The position numbers and the translations under genes were made by a program. A DNA stretch of 64,000 nt from an uncultured bacterium (lineage in GTDB: Bacteria > Bacillota > Limnochordia > DTU080 > JAAYLA01). The notes below the pieces were generated by a model. It ran no database searches and was not told the origin of the DNA. It worked only from the letters and a program-made list of their open reading frames with translations. Below, in pieces: positions 8,092 through 16,575 of this stretch. The stretch is taken from NCBI GenBank assembly GCA_937983075.1, contig CALKAQ010000033.1, forward strand, positions 18,670 through 82,669. Reading direction: 5' to 3'. Each line of letters opens with the position of its first letter. The first letter of the stretch is position 1.

Positions 8092-9579
8092 TTGCGAATA
8101 CAAGTTTACCAAGGCAACGTCACCGAAGTTCAAGTCGACGCTTTGATCGTCAATTTGTTTGAAGGCGTTCAGCATCCGGGAGGTGCAACCGGAGCCGTCG
8201 ATCAACAAATCGGCGGTCTGATCAGCAAAATTATCGCCAACGGCGAATTTACCGGGAAACTGAATGAAACCGCCGTCATTTACCTTTCCGACGAAATGCC
8301 GTTTCGCAAGGTGGTCGTCGTAGGCCTCGGCAAGCGGGAAGAATTTTCCCCCGAGCGGGTGCGCCAAGTAACGGCTGCGGCTTTCAGGACTGCAGCCAAG
8401 GGGAAATGCACTCGAATCGGCACAATTTTGCACGGCGCCGGAATCGGAGGCCTGGACGTCAAAGAAGCGGCACAATGTTTAGCCGAAGGGGCTATCTTGG
8501 GTCAATATCGCTACGATGTGTACAAGAGCGATCCGGAATCCCGCGAGCCGATAGAGCTTTGGGTCATCGAAAGAGACCCAAGCAAGCTGGAGGCTTTGGA
8601 AGCAGGTTTGCAGCGAGGCACCGTTCTCGCTCAGGCCGCTAATTTCGCCCGTGACCTCGTCAATGCGCCGGGAAATGAGTTGACGCCCACCGCATTGGCC
8701 GAGCGGGCGAGAGCGATGGCGGAGGAAGTCGGGCTGGATTGCACCGTTTTGGACCGGGATGAACTAGAGCGCCTCGGCATGGGGGCCTTGCTTGCTGTGG
8801 CCAAGGGGAGCGCAGAGCCGCCCAAACTCGTCGTGCTGCGCTACAAAGGCAGCGAGCGCGAACAGCCCGTGGCACTGGTGGGCAAAGGCGTGACGTTTGA
8901 TTCGGGAGGAATCAGCCTCAAGCCGAGCGCCGGCATGGCGGAGATGAAAGGGGACATGGCCGGCGCCGCCGCGGTGTTGGGCGCTATGAAAGCAATCGCC
9001 CAACTGCAGCCGAAGGAGCATGTCATCGGCATCATCGCCTGTGTGGAGAACATGCCCTCGGGTACGGCGTTGAAACCCGGCGATATCGTTCGCTCCATGA
9101 CGGGGAAAACCATCGAAATTGACAACACCGATGCGGAAGGGCGGCTGATTCTCGCTGACGCCGTAGCCTACGCTGAGTCATTGGGCGCTCATACCATTGT
9201 CGACGTCGCGACGCTGACAGGTGCTTGCATCATCGCATTGGGGAACGTCTATACCGGTGCAGTCGGCAATAACTCGACCTTGGCGGATGAAGTGATCGAA
9301 GCGGGCAGGAAAGCCGGTGAACGCATATGGCAGCTGCCGGCCGATCCGGAATATAAGGAGCAGTACAAGAGCGACGTCGCCGACATCAAAAACACCGGCG
9401 GACGCGAAGCGGGTGCCATCACCGGTGCATTGATCATCGGCGAGTTTGTCAAAGAAGCTCGCTGGCTTCATTTGGACATCGCAGGAACTGCCTGGACCGG
9501 AAAAGAGAAGCATTACATCGCCAAAGGGGGAACGGGAGTCGCCGTCCGCACCCTCGCGGAATGGATTTGCCAAGCTTAA
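8092..9579 (+). CDS. pepA: Leucyl aminopeptidase (M17 family)
   Basis: This 495-residue cytosolic aminopeptidase carries the two-metal site: GKGVTFDSGGISLKP, MKGDMAGAAAV and the signature NTDAEGRL, followed by VDVATLTGAC. The N-terminal macro-like domain (residues 1-160) precedes the catalytic domain, as in all M17 enzymes. It trims N-terminal residues from peptides, and some homologues also bind DNA. The TTG start at 8092 is seven bases from GGAG. It lies 34 bases after the SMR gene and ends at a terminator. Confidence 0.95.
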   Translation: MRIQVYQGNVTEVQVDALIVNLFEGVQHPGGATGAVDQQIGGLISKIIANGEFTGKLNETAVIYLSDEMPFRKVVVVGLGKREEFSPERVRQVTAAAFRTAAKGKCTRIGTILHGAGIGGLDVKEAAQCLAEGAILGQYRYDVYKSDPESREPIELWVIERDPSKLEALEAGLQRGTVLAQAANFARDLVNAPGNELTPTALAERARAMAEEVGLDCTVLDRDELERLGMGALLAVAKGSAEPPKLVVLRYKGSEREQPVALVGKGVTFDSGGISLKPSAGMAEMKGDMAGAAAVLGAMKAIAQLQPKEHVIGIIACVENMPSGTALKPGDIVRSMTGKTIEIDNTDAEGRLILADAVAYAESLGAHTIVDVATLTGACIIALGNVYTGAVGNNSTLADEVIEAGRKAGERIWQLPADPEYKEQYKSDVADIKNTGGREAGAITGALIIGEFVKEARWLHLDIAGTAWTGKEKHYIAKGGTGVAVRTLAEWICQA

Positions 9580-9612
9580 ATTCATTCCCTTGCTGCTTCG
9601 CGTCGTCATGAT

Positions 9613-9651
9613 TCTCCGCAGACCATCTTGTGGCTGCGGGGGATTTTTTTA
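9613..9651 (+). terminator. Rho-independent terminator after pepA
   Basis: TCTCCGCAG pairs with CTGCGGGGGA across a short loop and is followed by TTTTTTT. Confidence 0.8.
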
Positions 9652-9652
9652 T

Positions 9653-9701
9653 TGACTAGGGCGCGTCCGAACGGATACAATACAGTTAAACAATTGTTTA
9701 A
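9653..9701 (+). promoter_or_regulatory. Promoter and palindromic operator of the metal-resistance pair
   Basis: TTGACT near 9654 lies 17-18 bases before TACAAT (about 9677-9682). Immediately downstream, 9686-9701 reads TTAAACAATTGTTTAA, a perfect 16-base palindrome. ArsR/SmtB repressors bind A/T-rich inverted repeats of this kind over their own promoters, so it is most likely the operator of the following repressor. Confidence 0.65.
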
Positions 9702-9725
9702 TCGTTTTGAGGGGACGTGGAATCC

Positions 9726-10094
9726 ATGACATTGCCGGCTCATTCCGCTGTCGATTGCTGCGATCAATTTGATCCAACTTCTCCCGACGCCAAAGAAGCT
9801 CTGCGCCAAAAGCTCGTGGAAGTGGCGGGGCTGTCTGAACTGTTCAAGGCGTTGGCCGATGAAACGCGCATGCAAATTTTGTACCTGCTCTCGTTGCAAG
9901 AACTTTGCGTTTGTGACATCGCCGAGATTATGGACATGAGTCTGCCGGCGGTTTCTCACCATCTGCGCCTGCTGAAGATGATGCGAATCGTCAAGTATCG
10001 CCGCGAAGGGAAAAACGTCTACTATTCGCTGGATGACCATCACGTATTGGGGCTGATCCAGCTCGCTTTGGAACATTACGCCGAAGAACGCTAG
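9726..10094 (+). CDS. ArsR/SmtB-family metal-sensing repressor, CadC-like
   Basis: The 122-residue winged-helix repressor has the CadC-type thiolate site ELCVCD in the helix before the recognition helix (SLPAVSHHLRLLK). A Cys-Cys pair at residues 11-12 of the N-terminal arm matches CadC, where arm and ELCVCD cysteines jointly bind Cd, Pb or Zn. The wing KYRREGKNVYYSLDD and C-terminal helix complete the fold. ATG 9726 is preferred over GTG 9717, which is too close to GAGGGG. Metal binding should release the 9686-9701 palindrome and open the operon with the P-type ATPase 25 bases downstream. Confidence 0.88.
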   Translation: MTLPAHSAVDCCDQFDPTSPDAKEALRQKLVEVAGLSELFKALADETRMQILYLLSLQELCVCDIAEIMDMSLPAVSHHLRLLKMMRIVKYRREGKNVYYSLDDHHVLGLIQLALEHYAEER

Positions 10095-10119
10095 TCGGTG
10101 GACAGAGGAGACGTGTATC

Positions 10120-12291
10120 ATGCCAAAGGCCGCTGCGAACGCACAACATGAACGCGTTACGGATTTTTGGGTGGAAGGCATCACCTGCCTGGACTGCGCC
10201 GCGAAGTTTGAGCGCAACGTCGCAGCGCTGCCCGGTGTAGCCCAAGCGACGTTGAACCACGCAACCGGAAAGCTGACGGTCGTCGGTGACGCGGATCTGC
10301 AGGCGATTCGCGCACTCGGCAAAGCCGAAAACTACGTCATCCATTCCGCCCCCAGGCAAGCGGACGCGAAGCGACGCCGCTCCGCTCTCCAACCGGAGCT
10401 GATCCGTGCGATCGTTTCGGGCTTGGCGCTCTCAGCGGCGGTCGTACTGGAAGAAGGCTTCGGTGCCGCCGCCTTTTGGACCATTCCCCTCTACATCCTC
10501 GCTGTCGTCATTGGCGGCTGGGGAAATGCTCGCAAAGCGTTCTATGCGCTGCCGCGCCTCCATTTCAACATGAGCGTGTTGATGACCGTCGCGGTCATTG
10601 GCGCCATGATCATCGGCGAGTGGACGGAAGGTGCCCTGGTCGCATTCTTGTTCGCCGTCTCGGAGACGCTGGAAACTTGGACCTTCACCCGCGCACGCCG
10701 CTCCATACGTGAACTCATGGATGCAGCTCCGCGCGTCGCCACGGTGCGCCGTGACAGTGGAGAGATGACGGTTGATGTCCGGTCGGTTCACGTCGGGGAC
10801 GTGATGATTGTGCGTCCCGGCGAAAAAATTTCGCTCGACGGCACTATCGTCAAAGGCACGTCATCGATCGATGAAGCGCCGATTACGGGCGAGTCGGTAC
10901 CGGTAGAGAAAGGACCGGGAGATTCCGTTTACGCCGGGACGCTCAATACCTTCGGTGTGCTCGAAGTGCGAGTCACCAAGCGCTCGGAAGACACAACCCT
11001 CGCCAAGATCCTCACGCTGGTGGAAGAAGCCCAAACTAAACGAGCGTCGGCACAAGCATTTGTCGACCGTTTTGCGGCCGTATACACTCCCATTGTGATG
11101 GCCCTTGCCGGCGGCATCGCCGTGCTGCCTCCGCTCGTTTTGGGGTTGGAGTGGAGCGAGTGGGTGTATCGCGGGCTGGCTTTGCTCGTCGTCGCTTGTC
11201 CTTGCGCTTTGGTCGTTTCGAGTCCTGTCGTCATCGTCAGCGCCATCAGCAACGCCGCACGCCACGGTGTACTGATCAAAGGGGGAATCCACCTCGAAGA
11301 AACTGCAGCAGTCGAAGCCGTGGCTTTTGACAAAACCGGCACGCTGACGGCTGGAAAACCCGTCGTGACGGATATCATTCCGGCGTCGGGCCAGACCGAA
11401 GAAGCATTGCTCCGAACGGCCATGAGCGTTGAAGTGCATTCGGAACATCCGTTGGCCAAAGCGGTCGTCGAGGCGGCCAAACGGCAAGGCATGGAGCCGG
11501 CGGACGTCGACCGGTTCAAAGCGATCAGCGGGCGCGGTGTGACCGCCACGCTGAACGGGAAAAACATTTTAGTCGGCAGCGAGCGCCTGTTGCTCGAAAA
11601 CGGATACGCCCTCGGCGAGATCGAGGACGACATTCAACGTCTCCAAGGGGAAGGCAAGACGGTCATCCTCGTTGGCGCTGACCACGTGCTGTTAGGATTG
11701 CTTGCGATCGCGGATCAGCCCCGAGCATATACTCGTAATGCGCTGCAGGCCCTGAAAGAGGCCGGGGTGAAACACACCGTCATGCTGACCGGAGACCACG
11801 AACTCGCCGCCCGGCACGTTGCCGCTGTCGTCGGTGTCGATGATTATATCGCCGGTTTGCTGCCGGATGAAAAAGCGAAAGCCGTGCGGCAGCTGCAGGA
11901 ACGTTACGGGAAAGTCGCCATGGTCGGCGACGGGATTAATGACGCGCCGGCTTTGGCGACGGCGACGGTCGGCATCGCCATGGGGAGCGCCGGAACCGAC
12001 GCCGCTTTGGAGACCGCCGACATTGCGCTCATGGCAGACGATCTCACCAAACTGGCGTACATCATCCGGCTGAGCCGTCAAGCGATGCGTGTCATGAAGC
12101 AAAACATCTATTTTTCGGTGCTGATCAAGCTGGTGGCCATTTTGGCGGTGTTCCCCGGCTGGCTGACGCTGTGGCTGGCGATTTTGTCCGACATGGGAGC
12201 GACAGTGCTCGTCACGTTGAACGGCATGCGGCTGTTATCGGTGCGCAACACTGAAGGTCGCGCGTCGCATCGAGTCGTCACGCATGTCTAG
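10120..12291 (+). CDS. cadA: Heavy-metal P1B-type ATPase, Cd/Zn/Pb exporter
   Basis: The 723-residue protein starts with a metal-binding domain containing GITCLDCAAKF. Membrane helices follow with the transport motif CPC (VACPCALVVSSP), as in CadA/ZntA-type Zn/Cd/Pb pumps. The phosphorylation site DKTGTLT, the TGES loop (ITGESVPVEKG), the nucleotide-binding SEHPLAKAV and the hinge MVGDGINDAPALA are all present. It should pump divalent soft metals out of the cell at the expense of ATP. Its co-transcription with a CadC-like sensor supports this specificity. The gene symbol is by family and context; ZntA is the same group. Confidence 0.9.
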   Translation: MPKAAANAQHERVTDFWVEGITCLDCAAKFERNVAALPGVAQATLNHATGKLTVVGDADLQAIRALGKAENYVIHSAPRQADAKRRRSALQPELIRAIVSGLALSAAVVLEEGFGAAAFWTIPLYILAVVIGGWGNARKAFYALPRLHFNMSVLMTVAVIGAMIIGEWTEGALVAFLFAVSETLETWTFTRARRSIRELMDAAPRVATVRRDSGEMTVDVRSVHVGDVMIVRPGEKISLDGTIVKGTSSIDEAPITGESVPVEKGPGDSVYAGTLNTFGVLEVRVTKRSEDTTLAKILTLVEEAQTKRASAQAFVDRFAAVYTPIVMALAGGIAVLPPLVLGLEWSEWVYRGLALLVVACPCALVVSSPVVIVSAISNAARHGVLIKGGIHLEETAAVEAVAFDKTGTLTAGKPVVTDIIPASGQTEEALLRTAMSVEVHSEHPLAKAVVEAAKRQGMEPADVDRFKAISGRGVTATLNGKNILVGSERLLLENGYALGEIEDDIQRLQGEGKTVILVGADHVLLGLLAIADQPRAYTRNALQALKEAGVKHTVMLTGDHELAARHVAAVVGVDDYIAGLLPDEKAKAVRQLQERYGKVAMVGDGINDAPALATATVGIAMGSAGTDAALETADIALMADDLTKLAYIIRLSRQAMRVMKQNIYFSVLIKLVAILAVFPGWLTLWLAILSDMGATVLVTLNGMRLLSVRNTEGRASHRVVTHV

Positions 12292-12321
12292 CGCACATTT
12301 CCTTCGTTGACATTTTTCCCC

Positions 12322-12384
12322 TTGACACAAGTCATCCGAGAGAATTACAATATGAGTGCACTATGTACCTAGTGCACTCATATT
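12322..12384 (+). promoter_or_regulatory. Promoter with GTGCAC-N10-GTGCAC operator (YtrA-type GntR site)
   Basis: TTGACA (12322-12327) is 18 bases from TACAAT (12346-12351). Overlapping the -10 is a perfect inverted repeat: AATATGAGTGCACTA (12349-12363) and its complement at 12370-12384 around six bases. It contains two GTGCAC elements ten bases apart (12356-12361, 12372-12377). The same arrangement precedes the GntR gene at 13620-13641, so this is probably a site for that regulator. Confidence 0.75.
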
Positions 12385-12409
12385 CATTTTCTGAAAGGAG
12401 CGGATCATC

Positions 12410-13153
12410 GTGTCGCGAACCGTGCGATTTTCGGTTTATGTCGGACTTCTCGCAGCCTTATGGGCAGGAATGTCCTTGGGCGCATGGGCAAATGAAAGTG
12501 CCTTCAGCCCAGACGTCCACGAACTTTCCGATTCGAAGCTGCCTCTCGAGCAATTGGCCGCCAAATTGTTGGCCGCCAGATTGGATGAAGAAACCGCCGA
12601 GAGACTGGGTTACATTTTATATGAGCTCAATCAGCTGCTGGAGCCGGAAGATCTGCTGACGATTCTGCAATTGCTCGCGGTCAGAACGGAAAGATCGCAT
12701 AGCGTCACTGCTTATGCCATGGCGGAACCGCTGACGGTTGTGGAAGAAACATCGACGCTGCGCCTACCGGCGGCAAGTGAAATACGCAGCATCGCCGTCG
12801 CACCGGCAATTCAACTCCGTCCGTATTTGCTCACCGAGCGCGTGGTGGCAACGGACGCGTCTCCGCGCCGGGCGCTGGCCGCTCGAGCAGTTGTCGGCGG
12901 ACACCTGCCCGTGGTACAGCCTGCTGCAGCTCAACCTGACGTCCCCGCGTTGATTCAACAGCTGAACGCCGCGCTGCAAAATCCCGCCTTGGAATGGCGC
13001 CTGCCGGACGGCACCCGGCTTCGTCCGCGCATCATCATCGAACTCGTCCCAATGGACGAACCTCGTGTTGATCGAGGGAGCGCTCGGGCGCTGATACCGG
13101 AAAGCGCCGTCACCGAACGGGTCATCATCCAAGATGTCCTGATCGACGAATAA
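12410..13153 (+). CDS. Secreted protein of unknown function under the GntR operator
   Basis: The 247-residue protein has a clear signal peptide (FSVYVGLLAALWAGMSLGAWA, cleavage after AWA). It continues with a helical segment rich in Leu, Glu and Ala (residues about 40-80) and then a Pro/Val/Ala-rich part with no family I recognise. There are no cysteines for a lipobox. The GTG start at 12410 follows AAAGGAG. It is the first gene behind the GTGCAC-N10-GTGCAC operator, so it is probably co-regulated with the ABC transporter operon about 1 kb downstream and may act at the envelope. No function is assigned. Confidence 0.7.
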   Translation: MSRTVRFSVYVGLLAALWAGMSLGAWANESAFSPDVHELSDSKLPLEQLAAKLLAARLDEETAERLGYILYELNQLLEPEDLLTILQLLAVRTERSHSVTAYAMAEPLTVVEETSTLRLPAASEIRSIAVAPAIQLRPYLLTERVVATDASPRRALAARAVVGGHLPVVQPAAAQPDVPALIQQLNAALQNPALEWRLPDGTRLRPRIIIELVPMDEPRVDRGSARALIPESAVTERVIIQDVLIDE

Positions 13154-13159
13154 CCGTGA

Positions 13160-13193
13160 CGGGGGAAAGGAGCACTTCGCTCCTTTCTCCCTG
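13160..13193 (+). terminator. Stem-loop after the secreted protein gene
   Basis: GGGGGAAAGGAGC pairs with GCTCCTTTCTCCC around ACTTC. A U-tract is missing, so it may terminate weakly or protect the mRNA 3' end. Confidence 0.5.
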
Positions 13194-13267
13194 AACACGG
13201 CTGCATTGAAGGCGCGGCCTCCTCGTATTCATGAACGAGAAATGCGATACGAAGGAGGCGGCCGCCA

Positions 13268-13546
13268 ATGCTGCGCTGGATCAAAGGATTGACTTTGTTG
13301 GGAAACGTCCTGGGGACGATTGTGGTCGTATCGGGGCTCATCCGTTATTTCTTTGAAGGTCAAACCGTCGGCATCCTTATCGCCCTGGCGATCGTCATCG
13401 TCGGCCCGTTGGAAGACGTCCTCAAAAGAAAGGTGCGTAACCATCCCGGCGGAGAAAAAGGCGAGGCTTGGGCTACCGTCGTCGATCTCATGACGAGTAT
13501 CGCCTTCCTCGTGCTGCTCGGTTGGGTTGTTTTGATAGCATCATAA
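13268..13546 (+). CDS. Small two-to-three-helix membrane protein, unknown function
   Basis: The 92-residue protein has hydrophobic segments at about residues 8-26, 32-48 and 72-90, with a charged loop KRKVRNHPGGEKGE between the last two. A strong AAGGAGG site precedes the ATG. It sits between the secreted protein and the GntR operon. I do not recognise the family. It could be read through from the operator-controlled promoter upstream. Confidence 0.65.
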   Translation: MLRWIKGLTLLGNVLGTIVVVSGLIRYFFEGQTVGILIALAIVIVGPLEDVLKRKVRNHPGGEKGEAWATVVDLMTSIAFLVLLGWVVLIAS

Positions 13547-13586
13547 CCTTCTGAAGCAAAGGAGCGAGGCACGACAGCTTCCTCGC

Positions 13587-13641
13587 TTGACAAAATATGC
13601 GGGCCGACGTATGCTTTTTGTGCACTAGGTATATGGTGCAC
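13587..13641 (+). promoter_or_regulatory. Promoter and second GTGCAC-N10-GTGCAC operator ahead of the GntR operon
   Basis: TTGACA (13587-13592) is 17 bases from TATGCT (13610-13615). Directly downstream are GTGCAC at 13620-13625 and at 13636-13641, ten bases apart, matching the site at 12356-12377. A hairpin GCGAGG/CCTCGC (13563-13586) ends the preceding transcript just before the -35. The position within the transcribed start region suggests autorepression by the GntR protein. Confidence 0.75.
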
Positions 13642-13717
13642 TAATTCGTTCAACTTATCACCGCGATATCCGGATCATATGGAGTAGAGCGCCCGGACGA
13701 AGAAAAGAGGTGAAACG

Positions 13718-14152
13718 GTGCGCTTGGATTTTGATCCGTCCAAACCGATTTACCAACAAATCATCGATGAATTCAAGCGAGCAGTCGCTCGCGGCGATTT
13801 GAAGCCCGGTGAAAAGATACCAGCGCAGCGAGAAATGGCACAAATGGCCGGTGTCAATCCAAATACCGTACAGCGTGCGTACAGGGAGATGGAGCAGATG
13901 GGAATCGTGGAAACGCTGCGTGGTCAAGGGACGTTCATCCGTCAGGACTTGACGGCGTTGACGTCCATCCGAGAAGAAATGGCGCAGTTGGCTGTCGACA
14001 AGTTTGTTGAGGAAATGCGCGGCCTAGGGTTTGGAGACTGGGACATCTTGGCCATCGCTGCCCGCCGTCTCGGTATCGCGCCGCCGGGGGACAACAACTT
14101 AAAGAAAAACGACAAAGGGGGAACCGATGCGAATGCGGGCGACCCAAATTAA
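13718..14152 (+). CDS. GntR-family regulator, YtrA subfamily
   Basis: The 144-residue protein has the GntR winged helix: PIYQQIIDEFKRAVARGDLKPGEKIP, then the recognition helix region VNPNTVQRAYREMEQMG and the wing ETLRGQGTFI. The short C-terminal tail of about 60 residues is typical of the YtrA subfamily, which has no large ligand domain and normally controls adjacent ABC transporter genes. The GTG start follows AGAGGTG. Its 3' end overlaps the ATPase gene by 26 bases. It probably binds the two GTGCAC-N10-GTGCAC sites and represses this operon and the upstream secreted protein gene. Confidence 0.9.
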   Translation: MRLDFDPSKPIYQQIIDEFKRAVARGDLKPGEKIPAQREMAQMAGVNPNTVQRAYREMEQMGIVETLRGQGTFIRQDLTALTSIREEMAQLAVDKFVEEMRGLGFGDWDILAIAARRLGIAPPGDNNLKKNDKGGTDANAGDPN

Positions 14153-14891
14153 ATCCAAACGATCATCAATCACCGTATCGGAACACGTTGACAATCAGCC
14201 GATCATTCGCATCGAAAACGTTTCAAAACGCTTTCCCGGTGCAGATGCACTGCGCGGCGTGTCGGTCGACATTCCGCAAGGAACATTTGTCGGGTTGTTG
14301 GGCCCGAATGGCAGCGGCAAGTCAACGTTGCTCAAACTGATCGCCGGTCTGCTTTATCCCGATGAAGGCCGCATCTTGATCGAGGGGAAGACACCGGGCA
14401 GGGCAACGAAGGCGCGTGTGGCCTATTTGCCGGAGATCGACCACCTTTATCCAACGATGACCGTAAAACAAACGCTCGATTTTATGCGTGCCTTTTTTGC
14501 TGACTGGAGCCAGGAACGGGCTGAACGGCTCGTGGACTTCATGGATTTGCCGCTGACGGCACGCGTAGGTCAGATGTCCAAAGGCATGCGGGGTCGGTTG
14601 CGCCTCGTGGTCACCTTGGCGCGTTCAGCACCAGTCGTCCTGTTGGACGAGCCGTTGTCCGGCATCGATCCGCCTTCGCGCAACCGCATTGTCAAGGCGA
14701 TTTTGTCGGAGTACATCTCGGGCGAGCAGACGATGATTTTGTCGACCCACGAAATTCACGAATCGGAACCGTTGTTTGAACAGCTTTTGTTTTTGGATCA
14801 CGGCAAGCTCATTTTGCAAGGGGATGCCGAGTCGCTCCGGCAACAATACGGGAAATCCATTCGCGACCTGCTCGAGGAGGTGTACGCGTGA
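14127..14891 (+). CDS. ABC transporter ATP-binding protein (YtrB-like)
   Basis: The 254-residue ATPase has Walker A GPNGSGKST, a Q-loop region near YLPEIDHLYPTMTVKQ, signature MSKGMRGRL, Walker B VVLLDEPLSGIDP and the switch His in ILSTHEIHE. The signature is a variant of LSGGQ, as is common in YtrB/EcsA-like exporters. About 20 extra residues precede the domain. It should energise the two permease proteins encoded at 14888-15646 and 16572-17372. Start and stop codons overlap the genes on both sides, so translation is tightly coupled. Confidence 0.9.
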   Translation: MRMRATQIKSKRSSITVSEHVDNQPIIRIENVSKRFPGADALRGVSVDIPQGTFVGLLGPNGSGKSTLLKLIAGLLYPDEGRILIEGKTPGRATKARVAYLPEIDHLYPTMTVKQTLDFMRAFFADWSQERAERLVDFMDLPLTARVGQMSKGMRGRLRLVVTLARSAPVVLLDEPLSGIDPPSRNRIVKAILSEYISGEQTMILSTHEIHESEPLFEQLLFLDHGKLILQGDAESLRQQYGKSIRDLLEEVYA

Positions 14892-15646
14892 ACGCTTTTT
14901 GGCAGCTGGTGCGTCAAGACGTCAAACGCGCCTGGCCTACAGCCACGGTCCTCATCGCCGCTTATGTGGTGTGGCTGATGATGATGTACCGCAGCTCACT
15001 CCAACCCGGTTTTCCTGTATTCGAAACGCTCATCACTCGAATCATCCCCATTTACATTGCTGTTGGCATTTGGCACAGCATCCAACGTTTTAGTATCTGG
15101 AACTCCTCGCGCATGCATTTGCTGCTTTCCCTGCCGACTGCGGGAATGGTGGTGACGGGCGCAGCTTTTTTGGTCCTTTGGCTGGAGCTGGTTGCGTACG
15201 GGCTCATTGTTTTTGGCGGTGCCTCGTTGCTGAGCTCATTCAGCGGTTCCCCATTGTTGGGACTTGACGGCGAGGCCGTTGGCTGGATCAGCTGGTTGTC
15301 CATTTTCCTGCGTCTGCTCGTTTTCATCGCGCTCATTGCAGCGATACTTATTTCCATTGCTCAGTTCAGTTGGCTTTTGGGACGTACTTTTCGCAGATAT
15401 CACGCTCCGGTGAGCATCATCACCGCTTGCGGCTTGTTGTGGATCTTCTTGCGGCTAGGCATGGCGATTGGGAGTTGGTCCACTTGGGATCTGCCTTTTA
15501 CCCTTTATTTCCTCGCGGAAGGCTATGACGTGAGGGGGCTGATGCAAATAACCCTTAACATGCTGCCATTGCTCGCGATGCTGGCACTTGCCTATGTGCT
15601 TTTTTGGCTGGGCGCCCGACTGTTTGAAGCGAGAATCGAGGTGTAA
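14888..15646 (+). CDS. ABC transporter permease subunit (ABC-2/YtrC-D-like)
   Basis: The 252-residue hydrophobic protein has about six membrane helices, including a first anchor near residues 14-35 and a final helix LLAMLALAYVLFWLGARL. The layout resembles ABC-2 type permeases that partner small ATPases in Firmicutes. The GTG start overlaps the ATPase stop by four bases (GTGA). It is followed two bases later by the anchored protein gene. The substrate is unknown. Confidence 0.75.
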   Translation: MNAFWQLVRQDVKRAWPTATVLIAAYVVWLMMMYRSSLQPGFPVFETLITRIIPIYIAVGIWHSIQRFSIWNSSRMHLLLSLPTAGMVVTGAAFLVLWLELVAYGLIVFGGASLLSSFSGSPLLGLDGEAVGWISWLSIFLRLLVFIALIAAILISIAQFSWLLGRTFRRYHAPVSIITACGLLWIFLRLGMAIGSWSTWDLPFTLYFLAEGYDVRGLMQITLNMLPLLAMLALAYVLFWLGARLFEARIEV

Positions 15647-15648
15647 CC

Positions 15649-16575
15649 ATGGAGGTATTGAAGCGACCACATCATGTCTTCACCGGGTTGCTGCTCCTTT
15701 TGGCCGTGCTGATTGCTCTCGACGTCTATCGGACCGGTATCGCCAACATAGTTGACGGCTTCGGTCGGGCATTGAACGTACGCGTCGAATCGAACGTGCC
15801 GCGAATGGGCCGGGTTGAGTTAGCAATGGAAGACCTCATCCGCCTTCGCATCGAACCGACGCGTGCTGCAAGTGAGATCGCTTCACCGGAAGTCACCCTT
15901 TACTGGGAGCCGGTTCCGAATGCGGCGTACTACCGGATCGGCGTATCGCCGGGGAGCGTTTCCGATTTGATCAGGGGAGATGCCGTGATCCGACCATTCG
16001 CGGAGACAACCGATTACGAGGTGCGAATTCGACTGGATGAGCTGCGTTGGACGTGGTGGGAGAGACAGTACGACGGTGCGTTGATTTCACCGACCACACT
16101 GCTGGGAGCGATCATTCCAGGTGAACGACTGCTCATCGTCGTCGATGCGTACAGCGACGAAGGCGACCTCATTGGCAGCAGCGTGATTATCGAAAGAGGC
16201 GGATATGCGATGGCGGCGCATGTCTGGCACATTGCAACGGATGGAAGCACGGGACTGGCGTGGTCTGCGGAAGCGCGTGCCATTTTGGAGGGAAGGTATG
16301 AAGAGGCACTTCTCGGGTTGCAGCGGCGGTTGGCCCAAAACCCGTATGACGAAGAAGCGCTCCACATCCTTTTCCGGGCTTACTACTTCGGTATCGATCG
16401 AACTCGCCGTTATCAAAACCCTGAACTCGCCGTGTTTTACGGCACGCGGTTGCTTGAGGTGCTGCCGCCGGGCGACGTGCGCGAAGGGTACCTGCAACGG
16501 ACGTACGAGATGGCCAACAAGGCGAACATCGCTTGGATCGCTCCCGACGCCGGCGTTGGACAGGAGGGTGAATGA
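15649..16575 (+). CDS. Membrane-anchored extracytoplasmic protein with C-terminal TPR-like region
   Basis: The 308-residue protein has one N-terminal helix (HVFTGLLLLLAVLIALDVY) and an outside domain. Its middle part (TLYWEPVPNAAYYRIGVSP) resembles a fibronectin-III-like strand pattern. The end (EARAILEGRYEEALLGLQRRLAQNPYDEEALHILFRAYYFG) looks like tetratricopeptide helices. It is embedded in the ABC operon with short overlaps, so it is probably an accessory component of the transporter. I do not recognise a named family. Confidence 0.7.
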   Translation: MEVLKRPHHVFTGLLLLLAVLIALDVYRTGIANIVDGFGRALNVRVESNVPRMGRVELAMEDLIRLRIEPTRAASEIASPEVTLYWEPVPNAAYYRIGVSPGSVSDLIRGDAVIRPFAETTDYEVRIRLDELRWTWWERQYDGALISPTTLLGAIIPGERLLIVVDAYSDEGDLIGSSVIIERGGYAMAAHVWHIATDGSTGLAWSAEARAILEGRYEEALLGLQRRLAQNPYDEEALHILFRAYYFGIDRTRRYQNPELAVFYGTRLLEVLPPGDVREGYLQRTYEMANKANIAWIAPDAGVGQEGE

